64,000 nucleotides of DNA. Origin: Autumnicola tepida (GTDB taxonomy: Bacteria; Bacteroidota; Bacteroidia; Flavobacteriales; Flavobacteriaceae). The DNA lies in the NCBI RefSeq assembly GCF_031846485.1, contig NZ_JAVRHQ010000010.1, forward strand, positions 76,672 to 140,671. The letters are read 5' to 3'. Below are positions 50,720 to 59,570 of the stretch, in pieces. The notes beneath the pieces were generated by a model. That model was not told the DNA's origin, ran no database searches, and saw only the letters and a list, made by a program, of their open reading frames with translations. Position 1 is the stretch's first letter, and each line of letters opens with the position of its first letter. The position numbers and the translations under genes were made by a program.

Positions 50720-51109
50720 CTATTCAAGAAAAGCCTTATCATTTGGCTCCCAAAGCTCAATCTTGTTTCCTTCAGGATCCATAATCCAGCCAAATTTCCC
50801 ATAATCGTAGGATTCTATTTCCCCAACTACCTCTACCCCTTCAGCTTTAAGCGTTTCCAGCAATTCCTCTAAGTTTTCCACCCGGTAATTAATCATAAAC
50901 TGCTTTTCTGAAGGTTTATAATACTGGGTATCTTCACTCATGGGACTCCATTGTGTGCTGCAATCTTTGCCTTCAGCATCTTTCCACCAAAAGGTAGAAC
51001 CCCATTGATCTGTATTTAGCCCCAAATGCCTGGAATACCAGTTTTTACTAGCAGCAGGATCTTTAGATTTAAAGAAAATCCCGCCAATTCCCGTAACTCT
51101 TTTTTTCAT
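50720..51109 (-). CDS. VOC family protein (glyoxalase/bleomycin-resistance fold)
   Basis: A 129-residue protein from the ATG at 51109 (MKKRVTGIGGIFFKSKDP). A longer ORF would overlap the upstream dehydrogenase. The VOC fold is clear from GIGGIFFKSKDPAASKNWYSRHLGLN, then VENLEELLETLKAEGVEVVGEIESYDYGKFGWIMDPEGNKIELWEP, where Glu of IELWEP is the usual metal ligand. It consists of a single beta-alpha-beta-beta-beta repeat pair and so probably works as a dimer. The substrate is unknown. It follows the 2-hydroxyacid dehydrogenase after 10 bp on the same strand. Confidence 0.9.
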   Translation of the reverse strand: MKKRVTGIGGIFFKSKDPAASKNWYSRHLGLNTDQWGSTFWWKDAEGKDCSTQWSPMSEDTQYYKPSEKQFMINYRVENLEELLETLKAEGVEVVGEIESYDYGKFGWIMDPEGNKIELWEPNDKAFLE

Positions 51110-51119
51110 CCTTGATAAG

Positions 51120-52106
51120 TTAGTTATTATCCGGTTCTCCCCGGCCATATTTATCGATTATTTTGGAGGCGATCACACTGGCTAGCCGCTCGTGAGACTC
51201 GACAGTCCAGCCTGCCACGTGCGGACTTAAGATTACATTTGGCAAAAACATGAGCTCTCTCATGGCTTCAGGCAAAGGTTCGGCTGCACTAATGGCCACC
51301 TTTTCCTTATTTGAAAAAAGGCTTTCGAAGGAAGATTTTTCATATTCCAGTACGTCAAGACCGGCACCTAGGATGCGGCCATCTTTTAATGCGGCAACAA
51401 GATCTTCAGTAACCACGTTTTTACCACGGGCTGTATTGATAAACCAGAAGGGTTTTTTAAATTTCGCGATAAAAGCTTTATTGATCATTTGGTGGGTCTC
51501 CTCTGTCCATGGCGTGTGCAGGCTCACCACGTCTACCTTTTCGCAAAATTCCTCCAGGCTTACCTGTTTCGCATTCTCATCGCCAACACCAGCTTTAATA
51601 TCGTAACATAAAACTTCGGCATCAAAACCCCTTAATTTCTTTGCGAAAGCTTTGCCCATGTTCCCGTAGCCGATAATTCCCACGGTCCTGCCGTCTAGTT
51701 CTATCCCCCGGTTTTCTTCCCTGTGCCATAGGCCTTCCTTCACTTCCTTATCGGCCTTGTTCAATTTATTAAAAAGGGAAAGTAACATTCCCAGGCTATG
51801 TTCGCCTACCGCGTTCCGGTTGCCTTCAGGAGCAGAAAAAAGCGTGATCCCGTTTTTTTCAGCATAAGGCACATCAATATTTTCCAGGCCGGCCCCAACG
51901 CGCGCGATAAATTTTAAATTTGGCGCGGCATCTATAAATTCTTTGTCAATAGTGTAACGGCTTCTTATCACAATACCATCATACAAATGCTGATTTTGAA
52001 GGGTTTCTTCCCGGCTCTGCTCATAAGCTTCTATGTTATGATGCCCGGCCGCGGCAAGTTGCTTTATCAAAGTAGGATGATTGGTATCTGCGTGTAAAAT
52101 AATCAT
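51120..52106 (-). CDS. D-2-hydroxyacid dehydrogenase (phosphoglycerate dehydrogenase-like)
   Basis: A 328-residue NAD-dependent dehydrogenase. The dinucleotide loop is VGIIGYGNMGKAFAKKLRGF near residues 143-162; the catalytic Arg lies in NTARGKNVV near 227, Glu in the region after GLDVLEYEKSS, and His in LSPHVAGWTVESHERL near 297. IARVGAGLENIDVPYAEKNGI near 68-88 is typical of PGDH. The C-terminal ACT regulatory domain of SerA is absent. It may act as 3-phosphoglycerate dehydrogenase in serine synthesis or on another 2-hydroxyacid; no ser genes are beside it. It is followed by the VOC gene. Confidence 0.88.
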   Translation of the reverse strand: MIILHADTNHPTLIKQLAAAGHHNIEAYEQSREETLQNQHLYDGIVIRSRYTIDKEFIDAAPNLKFIARVGAGLENIDVPYAEKNGITLFSAPEGNRNAVGEHSLGMLLSLFNKLNKADKEVKEGLWHREENRGIELDGRTVGIIGYGNMGKAFAKKLRGFDAEVLCYDIKAGVGDENAKQVSLEEFCEKVDVVSLHTPWTEETHQMINKAFIAKFKKPFWFINTARGKNVVTEDLVAALKDGRILGAGLDVLEYEKSSFESLFSNKEKVAISAAEPLPEAMRELMFLPNVILSPHVAGWTVESHERLASVIASKIIDKYGRGEPDNN

Positions 52107-52367
52107 TTTCTGGTTTTAAATTTTAAAATTGATTTGGTTTACTGCTTCGCACCCATAATCCCAAATATCATATTCCCGCTTCCTGAAAAGCCATTGGCTT
52201 CAGAAATTGAAAAATTTCGGAAATAAACGTAAAATAGGGAAACAGCGGAAATCGCCTTTTTCTTGAATTTTGTTGCTGAAAGCCTGTAGTTTTCATGTTC
52301 AACGGATGCATTCACAGCCACAAAGTTAACAAATGAAAGCAAAAAACTGAAGCTGAAAGCAAGGGAA

Positions 52368-53720
52368 CTAAAATCCCAGGATGGCCTTTGCGATCAGGAA
52401 ATAAGTTAATATCCCAAAAACATCATTGCTGGTAGTTATAAAAGGCCCTGTTGCCACGGCAGGATCTATATTGTTCTTATCCAGAATAATAGGAATAAAT
52501 GTCCCGATTAGCGCTGCCAGCAGGATTACCGATATAAGCGCGATCCCAATACTCACAGATTCGGTATAAGAGGTGTCAAAGAAATAAGTGCTAATCGCAA
52601 AAACGATAAGCGCAATGGAAAGTCCGTTTACCAGCGCCAGGGAAGCTTCTTTTGCCAGCCTGCCCCAAATATGGCCTTTAAGGCTGCCGTTGGCAAGCCC
52701 CTGCACCACAATTGCACTGGACTGCACCCCAACATTACCGGCCGTGGCCTGGATAAGCGGCACGAAAATGAGCAATTTTGGGAACAGTTGCATTATGGTG
52801 GAAAATCCCGAAATTATACTTGCGGCGCCCAGCCCGCCAAACATGCCAATAAGCAGCCAGGGCAGCCGGGCCCGGGTTTGTTTGAAAATATTAGAATCGG
52901 CTTCCACATCTTCGGAGATCCCTGCGGCCATCTGGTAATCCCTTTCGGCTTCCTCCCTTATAAAATCCACAATATCATCAATGGTTACCCTCCCTACCAG
53001 GCGTCCCATTTCATCTACCACGGGAATGGCTTCCAGGTCATATTTTTGCATTACCCTGGCCACTTCTTCCCCGTCGGTATGCACGCTCACATAATCTACC
53101 TGCGGAATATACACATCGCTGATGTTGGCATTGCTGGGCGCAGTAAGCAGGTCTTTTAAAGAGAGCCTGCCCTTTAGTTTATCTTTATTATCTACCACAT
53201 AAATGGAATGGACGCGGGTCACATTTTCAGCCTGCTTGCGCATCTCGGTCATACAACCCGTAACGCTCCAGTTTTCATTTACCTTTACCAGCTCCTTTGC
53301 CATCAACCCGCCTGCGGAATCTTCGTCATATCGCAGCAATTCCACAATATGATCGGCATGTTCCTCGTCATCAATTTCGGCAATTACGTTCTGCTGGCGT
53401 TCCAGGGGAAGTTCCGAAATAATATCGGCCGCATCATCGGTATCCATTTCCTGGAGCTCATCGGCAATTTCACGGGAAGACAGAGTTTCCAGGATGCGTT
53501 CCCGCACACCGGTGTCGAGCTCCATTAAAGCTTCAGCGGTTTTCTGGCTGTCCAGGACCTTTACAAGGTAGGTGGCCTCTTCCAGGTCCAGTTCAGTAAG
53601 AATTTCAGCAATATCAGCATGGTGCACATCTTCCAGGTGCAACAGCAATTCCTCATCATTTTTATTTTCGATGAGGTACTTTATTTTTTCAATTAATTCA
53701 TCGCTGATCTGAAATTGCAT
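52368..53720 (-). CDS. mgtE: Magnesium transporter MgtE
   Basis: A 450-residue transporter with the classical order: acidic N domain of helical repeats (about residues 1-130), two CBS domains (about 135-255, with YIPQVDYVSVHTDGEEVARVM and AIPVVDEMGRLVGRVTIDD), a plug helix, and five membrane helices (about 285-450). Pore motifs PLIQATAGNVGVQSSAIVVQGL and NNIDPAVATGPFITTSNDVFG are present, the latter holding the Mg2+-selecting Asp. Cytosolic Mg2+ bound by the N and CBS domains closes the channel. The first 23 bp overlap the end of rsmA, so translation is probably coupled. Confidence 0.96.
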   Translation of the reverse strand: MQFQISDELIEKIKYLIENKNDEELLLHLEDVHHADIAEILTELDLEEATYLVKVLDSQKTAEALMELDTGVRERILETLSSREIADELQEMDTDDAADIISELPLERQQNVIAEIDDEEHADHIVELLRYDEDSAGGLMAKELVKVNENWSVTGCMTEMRKQAENVTRVHSIYVVDNKDKLKGRLSLKDLLTAPSNANISDVYIPQVDYVSVHTDGEEVARVMQKYDLEAIPVVDEMGRLVGRVTIDDIVDFIREEAERDYQMAAGISEDVEADSNIFKQTRARLPWLLIGMFGGLGAASIISGFSTIMQLFPKLLIFVPLIQATAGNVGVQSSAIVVQGLANGSLKGHIWGRLAKEASLALVNGLSIALIVFAISTYFFDTSYTESVSIGIALISVILLAALIGTFIPIILDKNNIDPAVATGPFITTSNDVFGILTYFLIAKAILGF

Positions 53721-54552
53721 ACGGCTGAATTTTTAAGGTCAAATCGATAAAAGCCTCTGTACTCAACTGCTCCGGCCTTTGCCCAAAGATAGTATCTTCC
53801 CTCACATTATCAGGTAAATTGAAGCTTTTTAAACTATTCCTTAACGTTTTACGACGTTGCCCGAAAGCCATTTTCACCACCCTGAAAAAAAGGCGTTCAT
53901 CGCAGGGCAATTCGATATTATCCTTACGCCTTAACCGCAACACCCCGCTGTCTACTTTTGGGGGCGGATTAAATACCGAAGGCGGCACGGTAAAAAGATA
54001 TTCGGCTTCATAAAAAGCCTGGACCAGGACCGAAAGGATCCCGTATGTTTTGCTCCCATGCGTTTCACAAATGCGCAGGGCGACTTCCTTCTGGAACATT
54101 CCTGAAAATTCCGGCACGAGTTGGCGGTTCTCCAGCACCTTAAAAACGATCTGCGAAGAAATGTTGTAGGGAAAATTGCCAATTACGGCATATTGTTCCT
54201 TTCCAAAAACGCCTGAAAAATCGTATTTCAGAAAATCCTGCTCATGGATGCGGCCATGAAGATTCGGAAAATTTTCAGTTAAATACATAACGCTTTCGGT
54301 ATCGATTTCCACTACATGAACCTCGGCTTCCTTCTGCAGGAGATATTTTGTGAGTACGCCCATACCCGGGCCTATTTCCAGCACCTTCGAATATCCTGAA
54401 AAACCAAGTGTACCGGCAATTCTTTCGGCTATGCTCTCGTCGGTAAGAAAATGCTGGCCAAGATGCTTCTTTGCCTTTACCGCTCCTTCTTCAGGCCGGG
54501 GTGTTTTGTCCCACTTCCCTTTTCCGGAAAAATTCTTTTTTCTTTTCTTCAT
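53698..54552 (-). CDS. rsmA: 16S rRNA dimethyladenosine transferase
   Basis: A 284-residue methyltransferase (KsgA) that dimethylates two adenines near the 3' end of 16S rRNA during small-subunit assembly. KAKKHLGQHFLTDESIAERI near residues 27-46 is the family start, VLEIGPGMGVLTKYL near 57-71 binds S-adenosylmethionine, and GNFPYNISSQIVFK near 125-138 is catalytic motif IV. A basic N-terminal extension (MKKRKKNFSGKGKWDKTPR) precedes the domain. The 3' end overlaps mgtE by 23 bp in another frame. Confidence 0.96.
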   Translation of the reverse strand: MKKRKKNFSGKGKWDKTPRPEEGAVKAKKHLGQHFLTDESIAERIAGTLGFSGYSKVLEIGPGMGVLTKYLLQKEAEVHVVEIDTESVMYLTENFPNLHGRIHEQDFLKYDFSGVFGKEQYAVIGNFPYNISSQIVFKVLENRQLVPEFSGMFQKEVALRICETHGSKTYGILSVLVQAFYEAEYLFTVPPSVFNPPPKVDSGVLRLRRKDNIELPCDERLFFRVVKMAFGQRRKTLRNSLKSFNLPDNVREDTIFGQRPEQLSTEAFIDLTLKIQPYAISDQR

Positions 54553-54593
54553 TTAAACTGATTTTCCCTTTTTCCTTCCGAAGGGATTAAGAA

Positions 54594-54902
54594 TTACTGC
54601 TCGCTTACCACTTCCAGCTCTGTCCTGAAGCTTACCACCTTTTCTCCAAAAACCGCGGCTTTTTTCCGAAGTGCCTCTGCGTCTTCCCGGTAATATTTCT
54701 GCAGCATTTCCTTACTTTCTGCCGTGTACTGTACCGAATAGGTAATGCCGCCCATTGGTTCCTGCACCATCACCCGCGTCATTAATGCTTTGCTGAATTT
54801 TTTAGTGGCAAGCATCCCGGGAATATGTTCATTTTTCATCCATTCCAGCCACTCCTCGTGAATTTCTTCCTGAACATTGGCGGTAACATTGTATATATAC
54901 AT
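54594..54902 (-). CDS. DUF4286 family protein
   Basis: A 102-residue protein from the ATG at 54902 (MYIYNVTANVQEEIHEEWLEWMKNEHIPGML). A longer open frame upstream to 54974 lacks family similarity and abuts the TPR gene. DUF4286 proteins are short ferredoxin-like (dimeric alpha-beta barrel) proteins common in Bacteroidota, often near rsmA. No catalytic residue is evident; the role is unknown. It lies between the TPR protein gene and rsmA on the minus strand, 41 bp before rsmA. Confidence 0.88.
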   Translation of the reverse strand: MYIYNVTANVQEEIHEEWLEWMKNEHIPGMLATKKFSKALMTRVMVQEPMGGITYSVQYTAESKEMLQKYYREDAEALRKKAAVFGEKVVSFRTELEVVSEQ

Positions 54903-54973
54903 GGTTTCTTGTTTTGCTGCGGCAAAGTTAAGCAGAAGATTTCTTTCAGGCACACAAACGGAATTCGGGCGCA

Positions 54974-56758
54974 TTATTCGATATTATCCCCCCGCAGGCT
55001 CCTGAAGTTTTTACGTGCGTCTACAAAATAGATACTGTCGGCAAAATTAAAAATGATCTGCTCGTAGTAATTTTTTGCTTTTTCAGGTTCTCCTAAATAA
55101 TTGGCGTACAATTCTGCCAGGAAGAAATTGGCATTATCGGCCAAAATATCATCATTATATTCATTGATAATCTGCAGGTAGTTAGATTCCGCTTCCCGAT
55201 AATCCTGCTGTTTTTCGTGTAATTTCGCAAGTTTCAGCAAAACTTCGTCTTCAATTTTTTCCCCTTTATGGGCAATTAAAATCTCTTGCAACACCTTAAT
55301 AGCTTCGGAATCCTTTTGCTGAAAAGCCAGCAAATCTGCCCGTGCATATTGTTTTAGAGCCGCCTGGGTAGAATCTTCAGTTGAATTATCCGCTATAAGC
55401 AGGCTAAGTTCCATGGCATCATTGGCGATAAGCTGGGAGGTAGAAGATTTTAACACATCCAGTTGCGTCTTGGCCCAGTCAAAATCGCCTTTATAATAGC
55501 TGGTTTTGGCCACTTTAAAGCGCGCGTTTTGCGAAAATTCATCGTTTTTTACCAGCTTCTGAATTTGGGAGTAATAAATAAGCGCCTCATTAAACTTTTC
55601 TTCCATCACCAGGATATCGGCAAGGGCCATTTTCACCTGTGCCTTATCAAATTCTGAAGTAAGTTTTTCCTCCAGGTCCTTTAATAAAGCAACGGCTTTT
55701 TCATTCTGTCCTTGTTTAAAAGCCAGAAAATTGGCATAATCCACCTGCAGCGAAAGCGTGTTCACCCCGCTCCCAAAACGCAGGAGCAAATCCTGAAAAT
55801 CCTGGTCTATCTCGTCATAATCCTTTTTTGAGGTAGTTTCCAGCTCCAGGTTTAACAGCAGCTGATTTGCCCTGAGCACCAGGTTTTCTGAAGGAGCTTC
55901 TTCAATCACGTAAGCTATAATTTCTTTAGAAGTTTCAATATCACCGTTGTCCCTGGCGATAATGGCAAGATTGATAATACCCTGCAGGCCGGCATTACCA
56001 CGCCGGTAAATGGCTTTTTCCTGGGAAAAGGCCTTTCCGTATTCTTTTTGCTGAACAAAAAGCCAGCTGAGCAATTGGTTATAAAGCAGTCCCGGATTCT
56101 CCTGAAGCTTCTTTAATAAGAGTTTTCTGAAAATCAAATTGGCCTCTGAAGTGGCATCTTCGGAAACATACCGGCTGAACTCCCTGCTGGCGATACTAAA
56201 AAACTGCGGATCGGCTTCAATTAAGTCAAGGTAATTACTGAACATTGACTCTGTTTTACCCTGCTCTCCGTAAATCCTGGCCAGCTGAAGGTTATAATTC
56301 TGCTCCGGATCCAGTTCCATGGACCTTTCATAAGCCTGCGCGGCATAATCCAGCAGGTTGTATTTTTCGAAACTGCGTGCGATGGAATAAGCATAATTAG
56401 GCCGGGCTTCAATAACGCCTAAAGCTTCCCGGTAAAATTGTTGCGATTTTTCCTGATTTCCCTTCAATTCAAAATTATGCCCAAGATCTATCAGAATCGC
56501 AGGATTATTGGCGGTGTTTTGCAGTTTTTCGTAAAGTAAAGCTTCTGCTTCTTCAAAATCCTCGAGTTGCTGGTAGGAAGAAACTACTTTATCAAAAAGT
56601 ACGGGATTAGACGGATTTTTATCGAGTAACTGCTTGTAAATCTTCAGCGCTTTTTCGAATTCTCCCTGCTCAAAGAAATTCCTGGCCAATTGTTCCGACT
56701 GGGCCAGCATGGAAAAATTAGCGGCTATAAAAAAAAAGATGGTTAGCACATATCGCAT
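54974..56758 (-). CDS. Exported TPR-repeat protein
   Basis: A 594-residue protein with a signal peptide (MRYVLTIFFFIAANFSMLAQ). The rest is helical tetratricopeptide repeats: clear units at about residues 22-125 (FEKALKIYKQLLDKNPSNPVLF and following), near 140-175 (AQAYERSMELDPEQN), and near 340-580 (KLAKLHEKQQDYREAESNYLQIINEYNDD). Such proteins act as scaffolds in the periplasm or outer membrane; the partner is not known. It is followed by the DUF4286 and rsmA genes on the same strand, an order that is common in Flavobacteriaceae as far as I know. Confidence 0.88.
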   Translation of the reverse strand: MRYVLTIFFFIAANFSMLAQSEQLARNFFEQGEFEKALKIYKQLLDKNPSNPVLFDKVVSSYQQLEDFEEAEALLYEKLQNTANNPAILIDLGHNFELKGNQEKSQQFYREALGVIEARPNYAYSIARSFEKYNLLDYAAQAYERSMELDPEQNYNLQLARIYGEQGKTESMFSNYLDLIEADPQFFSIASREFSRYVSEDATSEANLIFRKLLLKKLQENPGLLYNQLLSWLFVQQKEYGKAFSQEKAIYRRGNAGLQGIINLAIIARDNGDIETSKEIIAYVIEEAPSENLVLRANQLLLNLELETTSKKDYDEIDQDFQDLLLRFGSGVNTLSLQVDYANFLAFKQGQNEKAVALLKDLEEKLTSEFDKAQVKMALADILVMEEKFNEALIYYSQIQKLVKNDEFSQNARFKVAKTSYYKGDFDWAKTQLDVLKSSTSQLIANDAMELSLLIADNSTEDSTQAALKQYARADLLAFQQKDSEAIKVLQEILIAHKGEKIEDEVLLKLAKLHEKQQDYREAESNYLQIINEYNDDILADNANFFLAELYANYLGEPEKAKNYYEQIIFNFADSIYFVDARKNFRSLRGDNIE

Positions 56759-56841
56759 GGTATAAATATAAGGAATTGTGCTGTCTATTATTGGCTGGGA
56801 TCTAATCTTTTAAGAAAACCCAAAGCAACATAATCTAAAAA

Positions 56842-57048
56842 TTACTTCTTCAGCTTTGAATCAATTCTATTTACATATTCGGTGGTAGGTAATATCTTAT
56901 CTGGTGCTACTTCTATTATTTTTTCTTCTTTTTCCACAATTAACGGACTATTCTTATAGCGCTTGAATGCTACCAATTTTTCGTAAGACTTTTCCAGCCC
57001 TTCGATAATATTTTTTCTTATTTTGACAATTTCCTCCTTTCTATCCAT
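56842..57048 (-). CDS. Small hydrophilic protein after zeta-like toxin, possible antitoxin
   Basis: A 68-residue charged protein (about one third Lys/Glu/Asp/Arg) predicted helical in its first half (IVKIRKNIIEGLEKSYEKLVAFKRYKNSP) with an extended second half ending NRIDSKLKK. I do not recognise a family. Its start overlaps the end of the zeta-like gene by 8 bp, so the two are co-translated. The stretch NSPLIVEKEEKIIEVAP resembles the short partner proteins often seen after zeta-like kinases in Bacteroidota. Antitoxin function is inferred from size and position; the toxin-first gene order is unlike epsilon-zeta systems. Confidence 0.65.
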   Translation of the reverse strand: MDRKEEIVKIRKNIIEGLEKSYEKLVAFKRYKNSPLIVEKEEKIIEVAPDKILPTTEYVNRIDSKLKK

Positions 57049-57613
57049 TATACTTCCCTATTAATTTCTCCCATATTTCAGCATTCCCTACATCCACTTC
57101 ATTCTTAGCTCCTCCCGCAATCACTTCATATGGAGCTCCCGAATTATCTATAAAAACCCAGTCATCAACCAGATCTTTGAAGATGTTAAAAAAATTATTC
57201 AGCCCATTTTCATATCGTCTGCGTATAACCTCTTCAGGAATAGAATGGCCGCCTTCTTTTACTCTCGTTTCTACACGTTTTACAGCTAAGTTTTGGGAAC
57301 TAAGCCAGAAAAAAAGCAAGGTTATCGTATATCCTTTTTTTTGTGCATCCCGAATAATATTTCTATAACTTTTAGTTGCCAGAGTAGTTTCAAAGGCAAA
57401 ATCCTGCTGTAATTTTATTAACTTTTTTATTCTTCCTAGCATTAGCCTTCCAGCTTGTATTCCGGCTTTTTCAGGACGAAAGGGGGATAACCCCCGTGCA
57501 ATTTCATCAGCATTTACAAATTCATCACATCCCAATATTTCAGGCAGAATAGTATAGGAAGCAGTTGTTTTTCCCGCGCCATTACACCCAGCTATTACAT
57601 ATATTCTTTTCAC
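57041..57613 (-). CDS. Zeta-toxin-like P-loop kinase
   Basis: A 190-residue protein of the zeta/AAA_33 kinase group. Walker A is IAGCNGAGKTTASY near residues 7-20, followed by CDEFVNADEIARGLSPFRPEKAGIQAGRLML (NADE with the expected acidic base), FAFETTLATKSYRNII near 73-88, and a basic LID-like region VKRVETRVKEGGHSIPEEVIRRRYENGL near 113-140. Zeta toxins phosphorylate UDP-N-acetylglucosamine and block wall synthesis; stand-alone relatives may have other substrates. The overlap with a small downstream gene suggests a toxin-antitoxin pair. Confidence 0.85.
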   Translation of the reverse strand: MKRIYVIAGCNGAGKTTASYTILPEILGCDEFVNADEIARGLSPFRPEKAGIQAGRLMLGRIKKLIKLQQDFAFETTLATKSYRNIIRDAQKKGYTITLLFFWLSSQNLAVKRVETRVKEGGHSIPEEVIRRRYENGLNNFFNIFKDLVDDWVFIDNSGAPYEVIAGGAKNEVDVGNAEIWEKLIGKYNG

Positions 57614-57682
57614 TAAATTAAATATAGCTTTAATTAATTGAAAAAAATATAAATAGTACAGTATAAGCTTACTAAACAGAGC

Positions 57683-58954
57683 TTAATTTATAAACTCAAA
57701 TCCCATATAAGGAACAAGCACTTCCGGGATTTTTATTCCTTCAGGGGTCTGGTAATTTTCAAGGATCCCCGCCAATACTCTTGGAAGCGCAAGCGCACTT
57801 CCGTTAAGGGTATGCACGAGCTGCTTATTTCCTTCAGCATCTTTATAGCGCAGTTTAAGACGGTTAGCCTGGAAGGTTTCAAAATTTGAAACTGAACTGA
57901 TTTCAAGCCAGTGGTCCTGGGCAGTGGAAAATACTTCGAAATCGTAGGTCATGGCTGAAGTAAAGCCGAGGTCGCCGCCGCAAAGCCTTAGGATGCGGTA
58001 GGGCAATTTTAATTCTTTCAGCAGGTGTTTTATATGCTCCACCATTCCGTCTAAAGCCGCATAAGAATTTTCGGGTTTTTCAATACGTACCAGTTCCACT
58101 TTATCGAACTGGTGCAGACGGTTTAACCCGCGCACATGAGCGCCGTAAGAACCGGCCTCCCTTCTAAAACACGGCGTATAACCCGTACAGGTGATGGGGA
58201 AATCCTTTTCAGCCAAAAGATTATTGCGGTACATATTGGTAATCGGGACCTCTGCAGTTGGGATCATGTACAAATCATCTGCCGTAATATGGTACATCTG
58301 GCCTTCTTTATCGGGCAGCTGCCCTGTTCCGTAGCCTGAAGCTTCATTAACCATCAGCGGCAACTGGAACTCGGTGTAACCAGCTTCAACAGCCTTATCA
58401 AGAAAATAGGTAATTAGCGCACGTTGTAATCTCGCGCCTTTTCCTTTGTAAACCGGAAATCCCGCGCCGGTAATTTTATTGCCCAGCTCAAAATCTATAA
58501 TATCATACTTTTTTGCCAGCTCCCAGTGTGGCAGCGCACCTTCGGCCAGAACCGGCACCTCCCCTTCCTTATACACCTCTTCATTGTCTTCTTCGGAAGT
58601 GCCCGCGGGAACATCTTGATGTGGGATATTAGGAATGCTGTAAAGGTGCTTTTCCATTTCCGCAATGGTATTGGCCAGCAATTCAGAATAATTTTTAGAA
58701 TTTTCCTTTAACCTTCCTGTTTTTTCCTTTAAAAGATTGGCCTTCTGTTTTTCACCGTTTTTAAACAGCTGCCCAATTTCTTTGGAAAGTTTATTCGACT
58801 CGGCCAGGGTATTGTCAAGTTTGGTCTGCGTAGACCGGCGCATCTCATCCAGCTGCAGGATTTCGTCAAAAATCTCCTGCGCCTCAAAATTCCTCTTTTT
58901 TAAAGCCTGGATATAAGCTTCTTTGTGCTCGCGGATGTTGCTAACTTGTAACAT
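57683..58954 (-). CDS. serS: Serine--tRNA ligase
   Basis: A 423-residue class II aminoacyl-tRNA synthetase. The N-terminal antiparallel coiled coil (about residues 30-100) that grips the long arm of tRNA-Ser is visible. The catalytic domain has PLMVNEASGYGTGQLPDKEGQMY near residues 198-220, the motif 2 loop TGYTPCFRREAGSYG near 257-271, and motif 3 NGSALALPRVLAGILENYQTPEG near 385-407. The gene has its own -7 box at 58997-59004 and stands apart from the zeta-like pair downstream. Normal length. Confidence 0.97.
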   Translation of the reverse strand: MLQVSNIREHKEAYIQALKKRNFEAQEIFDEILQLDEMRRSTQTKLDNTLAESNKLSKEIGQLFKNGEKQKANLLKEKTGRLKENSKNYSELLANTIAEMEKHLYSIPNIPHQDVPAGTSEEDNEEVYKEGEVPVLAEGALPHWELAKKYDIIDFELGNKITGAGFPVYKGKGARLQRALITYFLDKAVEAGYTEFQLPLMVNEASGYGTGQLPDKEGQMYHITADDLYMIPTAEVPITNMYRNNLLAEKDFPITCTGYTPCFRREAGSYGAHVRGLNRLHQFDKVELVRIEKPENSYAALDGMVEHIKHLLKELKLPYRILRLCGGDLGFTSAMTYDFEVFSTAQDHWLEISSVSNFETFQANRLKLRYKDAEGNKQLVHTLNGSALALPRVLAGILENYQTPEGIKIPEVLVPYMGFEFIN

Positions 58955-58996
58955 ATGGCCAATAATTTAAAATATGTGGTTATTATTTTTGAAGGG

Positions 58997-59004
58997 CAAA
59001 TGTA
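58997..59004 (-). promoter_or_regulatory. Putative -7 box for serS
   Basis: The minus strand reads TACATTTG (TAnnTTTG), 42 bp before the serS ATG. A clear -33 box is not visible. Confidence 0.45.
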
Positions 59005-59107
59005 ACAAAAGAGCAGCTATTTTGCAGGGAAAGTATGTTTGGATTGCAGGAGAATGAGTCAATTAGATTTCTGAAATCATTTTAAATGGAAATTGATACC
59101 GAAAGAC

Positions 59108-59551
59108 CCCTCCGCCTTCGGCACCTCCCCTTGAAAAAAAGGGGAGGAACATTTACTCCCCGTTGATGCTGCTGCGATTTTTCGGACCTACTTTTAAAAA
59201 AGGGGTGGAACCTTTTTCCTCATTGAAGTTTCCGCTATACTTACCCTAGTTCTTCAGCACCTTCTCTTAAGAAAAGACGAGGGACATTCTCTCTCCGTTG
59301 ATGCTGCCGCGTTTATTCAGACCTACTTTTAAAAAGGGAGTGGAAAATTTTTTCGCGTTGAACTTACTGCTATACCTGGCCTAGTTCTTCGTGGCCTCCC
59401 CTTGAAAAAAGGGGAGTAACATTTATTCCTAATTGATGCTTCCATTGCTCTTCGGCACCTCCGTTGAAAAAACGGGAGGAACATTTATTTCTTATTGATG
59501 CTTCTTGGGTTGTTAGGCACCTCCACTTGAAAAATGACAGAATTTTTTTGT
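59108..59551. repeat. Degenerate palindromic repeat array without a gene
   Basis: Four to five units, each with a CACCTCCCCTT-type arm and its complement GGGGAGG, followed by AACATTTA and a TTGATGCT element. Units 1 and 2 (about 59120-59249 and 59250-59383) are long direct repeats of about 135 bp; units 3 and 4 (from about 59384 and 59450) are about 65 bp; a last partial unit ends near 59551. The stems are mutated in unit 2. The B-type arm resembles the DUF559-associated repeats at 40449 and 41439. The rest of the 58955-59570 spacer holds only the serS promoter. Confidence 0.75.
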
Positions 59552-59570
59552 ACTAAAATATTATTGCTAA

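Noticed and set aside
52139..52342. 67-residue minus-strand ORF between mgtE and the hydroxyacid dehydrogenase
   Set aside because: No recognisable similarity, no promoter box, and composition typical of AT-rich spacer; it may be noise, so it is not annotated.
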